Source: Holophagae bacterium (lineage in GTDB: Bacteria; Acidobacteriota; Thermoanaerobaculia; Thermoanaerobaculales; Sulfomarinibacteraceae). Taken from it: 6,640 nucleotides of DNA. The notes under the pieces are model-generated. The model did no database searches. It was given only the letters and a program-made list of their open reading frames with translations, and was not told the DNA's origin. The DNA is taken from the NCBI GenBank assembly GCA_030609785.1, contig JAUWTC010000151.1, positions 1-6,640 on the forward strand, given 5' to 3'. Every line of letters begins with the position of its first letter. Within the stretch, counting starts at the first letter, position 1. The position numbers and the translations under genes are program-made. Below, piece by piece: positions 5,426-6,640 of this stretch.

Positions 5426-6241
5426 ATGAACGATCTGCTGTCCGTTTCCGTCGTCTCCGATGCAACCGGTGCAACCGCCGAGGCGGTTCTGACGTCGGTC
5501 CTCGTCCAGTTCGGCTCGGCGGCCGTCGACCTCCAGCGCTTCCCCTTCACCCGCACCGTCGAAGAGGTCGAGGCGATCGTCAGGGCCACACCAAGAGATC
5601 GCGGCATCATCGTCTTTACCTTTGTCTCTCCTGGGTTGTCAGAGGCGATGGTACGCCTCGGCCGCGCCCAGGGTCTTGTGGTCATCGATGTACTCCAGCC
5701 TCTGATGGGATTTCTCGGCACCGCGCTGCGTTCCAGTCCCAGCCTGACGCCCGGCGTCTTCAGACACCAGAGCGAAGACGCCTTCAAAGTCACCGAAGCG
5801 ATCCACTACACCTTGAGACACGATGACGGGCTGGGTTTGGAGACCATTGACCAGGCAGACCTGATCATCCTCGGGGTTTCCCGCACAGGAAAGACGCCGA
5901 CGTCCATTTACCTCTCGTGCCGCAAACTCCGGGTTGCCAATGTCCCCATCGTTTCAGGTGTCCCGCTGCCCCCCGAGGTCCTGCACTCGCGTGCCCCCAA
6001 AGTAGGATTTCGATTGGGCATCGAGCGTTTGTCACAGCTGCGTGCACGACGCACAGAGCGGGTCCGGGGTCATGGAATTCCTCGCTATTCCGACCGCACG
6101 AGCATTCAGGAGGAGCTGGATTACTGCGAAACCGTCTACCGAAGCATCCCCGGCCTGTTCACCGTTGACGTCACGGATCGGTCCATCGAGGAAACCTCGG
6201 ACTGGATCACCCACAACGCCGTAACGAAGGCTTCAAGCTAA
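5426..6241 (+). CDS. ppsR: Pyruvate,phosphate dikinase / PEP synthetase regulatory protein (DUF299 kinase-phosphorylase)
   Basis: The 271-residue length fits the family (about 270-280). These cytoplasmic enzymes both inactivate their target by ADP-dependent phosphorylation of a threonine near the catalytic histidine and reactivate it by phosphate-dependent removal. The target is pyruvate,phosphate dikinase or PEP synthetase, so the protein sets the switch between pyruvate and PEP. Visible family marks are VSDATGATAEAV at residues 10-21, a HDDGLGLE segment at 132-139 followed by IDQADLIILG, the P-loop G150-x4-G155-K156-T157 in GVSRTGKTPTS, ANVPIV at 171-176 and a C-terminal VDVTDRSIEETSDWI at 247-261. 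All key parts are intact. Whether the target is the dikinase or the synthetase cannot be told, because neither gene is in the window; the symbol is therefore generic. The ATG at 5426 has a good ribosome binding site and gives the usual N-terminus. Confidence 0.94.
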   Translation: MNDLLSVSVVSDATGATAEAVLTSVLVQFGSAAVDLQRFPFTRTVEEVEAIVRATPRDRGIIVFTFVSPGLSEAMVRLGRAQGLVVIDVLQPLMGFLGTALRSSPSLTPGVFRHQSEDAFKVTEAIHYTLRHDDGLGLETIDQADLIILGVSRTGKTPTSIYLSCRKLRVANVPIVSGVPLPPEVLHSRAPKVGFRLGIERLSQLRARRTERVRGHGIPRYSDRTSIQEELDYCETVYRSIPGLFTVDVTDRSIEETSDWITHNAVTKASS

Positions 6242-6640
6242 GCGCGTATGCTCCTCTGACTTTCCTCGACCAACTCCTCAGCCAGGTGTCTGGAAAAGCC
6301 CAATTCCGCCGCGATCCTCAGGATGGCCGCCTTTTCCTGGTCACACAGATCTCCATCGGCACAGGCAACATCGACCAGGCTGTGAAGCAACTGGAGCCGG
6401 TACCGTGGATTGGTCCGGCATCGAAGATCCCGGCTGATCGCCGCGGTATATCCAGCCCCACCGAGACAGGTCCTCTGTTTGGCGATCTCAACCGCCAATA
6501 CCGCCTGAGCCGGCGGAAGATCAGCCAAACGCATCAGCGTCCCTTCCATCTCGATGGTTTCACAATCACAGATCTCGTGGTCAGCTCCGGCAACTCGGGC
6601 CAGAACACACGCCAGTGCCTCGAGGAGGCGTGATGACGAG
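6238..6640 (-). CDS. TerB-like protein, C-terminal part (5' truncated by window edge)
   Basis: At least 133 residues are visible, reading leftwards from 6639 to the TAG at 6240-6238. An ATG at 6549 would give only 103 residues, but the frame stays open to the edge and the added residues (LACVLARVAGADHEICDCE) are the expected first helix and acidic loop of a TerB domain. The true start therefore lies outside. The second half repeats the pattern: LVDVACADGDLCDQEKAAILRIAAELG, with the acidic A-D-G-x-x-x-x-x-E motif. TerB domains are all-helical and occur in tellurite-resistance proteins and in DjlA-like co-chaperones; the acidic loops probably bind metal. The CRTNPRYRLQLL segment leads into the second acidic helix pair. 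No J-domain or other ter gene is visible, so tellurite resistance should not be assumed. The stop overlaps the stop of the DUF299 gene tail to tail. Confidence 0.75.
   Translation of the reverse strand, partial: SSSRLLEALACVLARVAGADHEICDCETIEMEGTLMRLADLPPAQAVLAVEIAKQRTCLGGAGYTAAISRDLRCRTNPRYRLQLLHSLVDVACADGDLCDQEKAAILRIAAELGFSRHLAEELVEESQRSIRA

Noticed and set aside
5170..5826. A 218-codon open frame on the + strand
   Set aside because: It overlaps the well-supported DUF299 gene in another frame and the antisense of the HD gene; it is Arg- and Pro-rich with no domain.

Overview
The window looks like a chromosomal segment of a GC-rich (about 60% by eye), free-living Gram-negative bacterium. 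Three features together point towards Acidobacteriota, possibly the Thermoanaerobaculia, or a similar soil or sediment lineage. They are a secreted PKD/BACON protein with a repetitive C-terminal half, an intergenic repeat of the GAACCACGAAGACACGAAG type, and a mix of housekeeping genes of varied origin. The taxonomic placement is inference.

Layout, left to right: (1) bases 1-735 hold the C-terminal part of a class I SAM-dependent methyltransferase and, one base later, a small NTF2/SnoaL-like protein; the two form a tight + strand pair. (2) Bases 736-1002 contain no gene but carry a palindromic repeat and a second, diverged direct copy of it. (3) Bases 1003-1896 (- strand) encode a tandem-domain universal stress protein. 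(4) A divergent regulatory region at 1897-2065 is followed by a long + strand gene, 2066-4789. It encodes a 907-residue exported protein with a duplicated cysteine-bearing PKD-like module, a BACON domain and four related C-terminal modules. (5) Bases 4812-5303 (- strand) encode a small HD-domain hydrolase with a GTG start. (6) Bases 5426-6241 (+ strand) encode a regulator of pyruvate,phosphate dikinase / PEP synthetase (DUF299). (7) From the right edge back to 6238 (- strand) lies a TerB-like protein whose start is outside the window; its stop codon overlaps the stop codon of the regulator.

The genes do not form one pathway. Only the methyltransferase/NTF2 pair looks like an operon; the rest are alternating divergent and convergent single genes. 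There is no CRISPR array, transposase, tRNA or rRNA, and I see no clear evidence of a complete new multi-gene system. The most unusual items are the secreted protein, where a PKD fold appears to be interrupted by an inserted PKD-like plus BACON pair, and the palindromic intergenic repeat family at 806-975.
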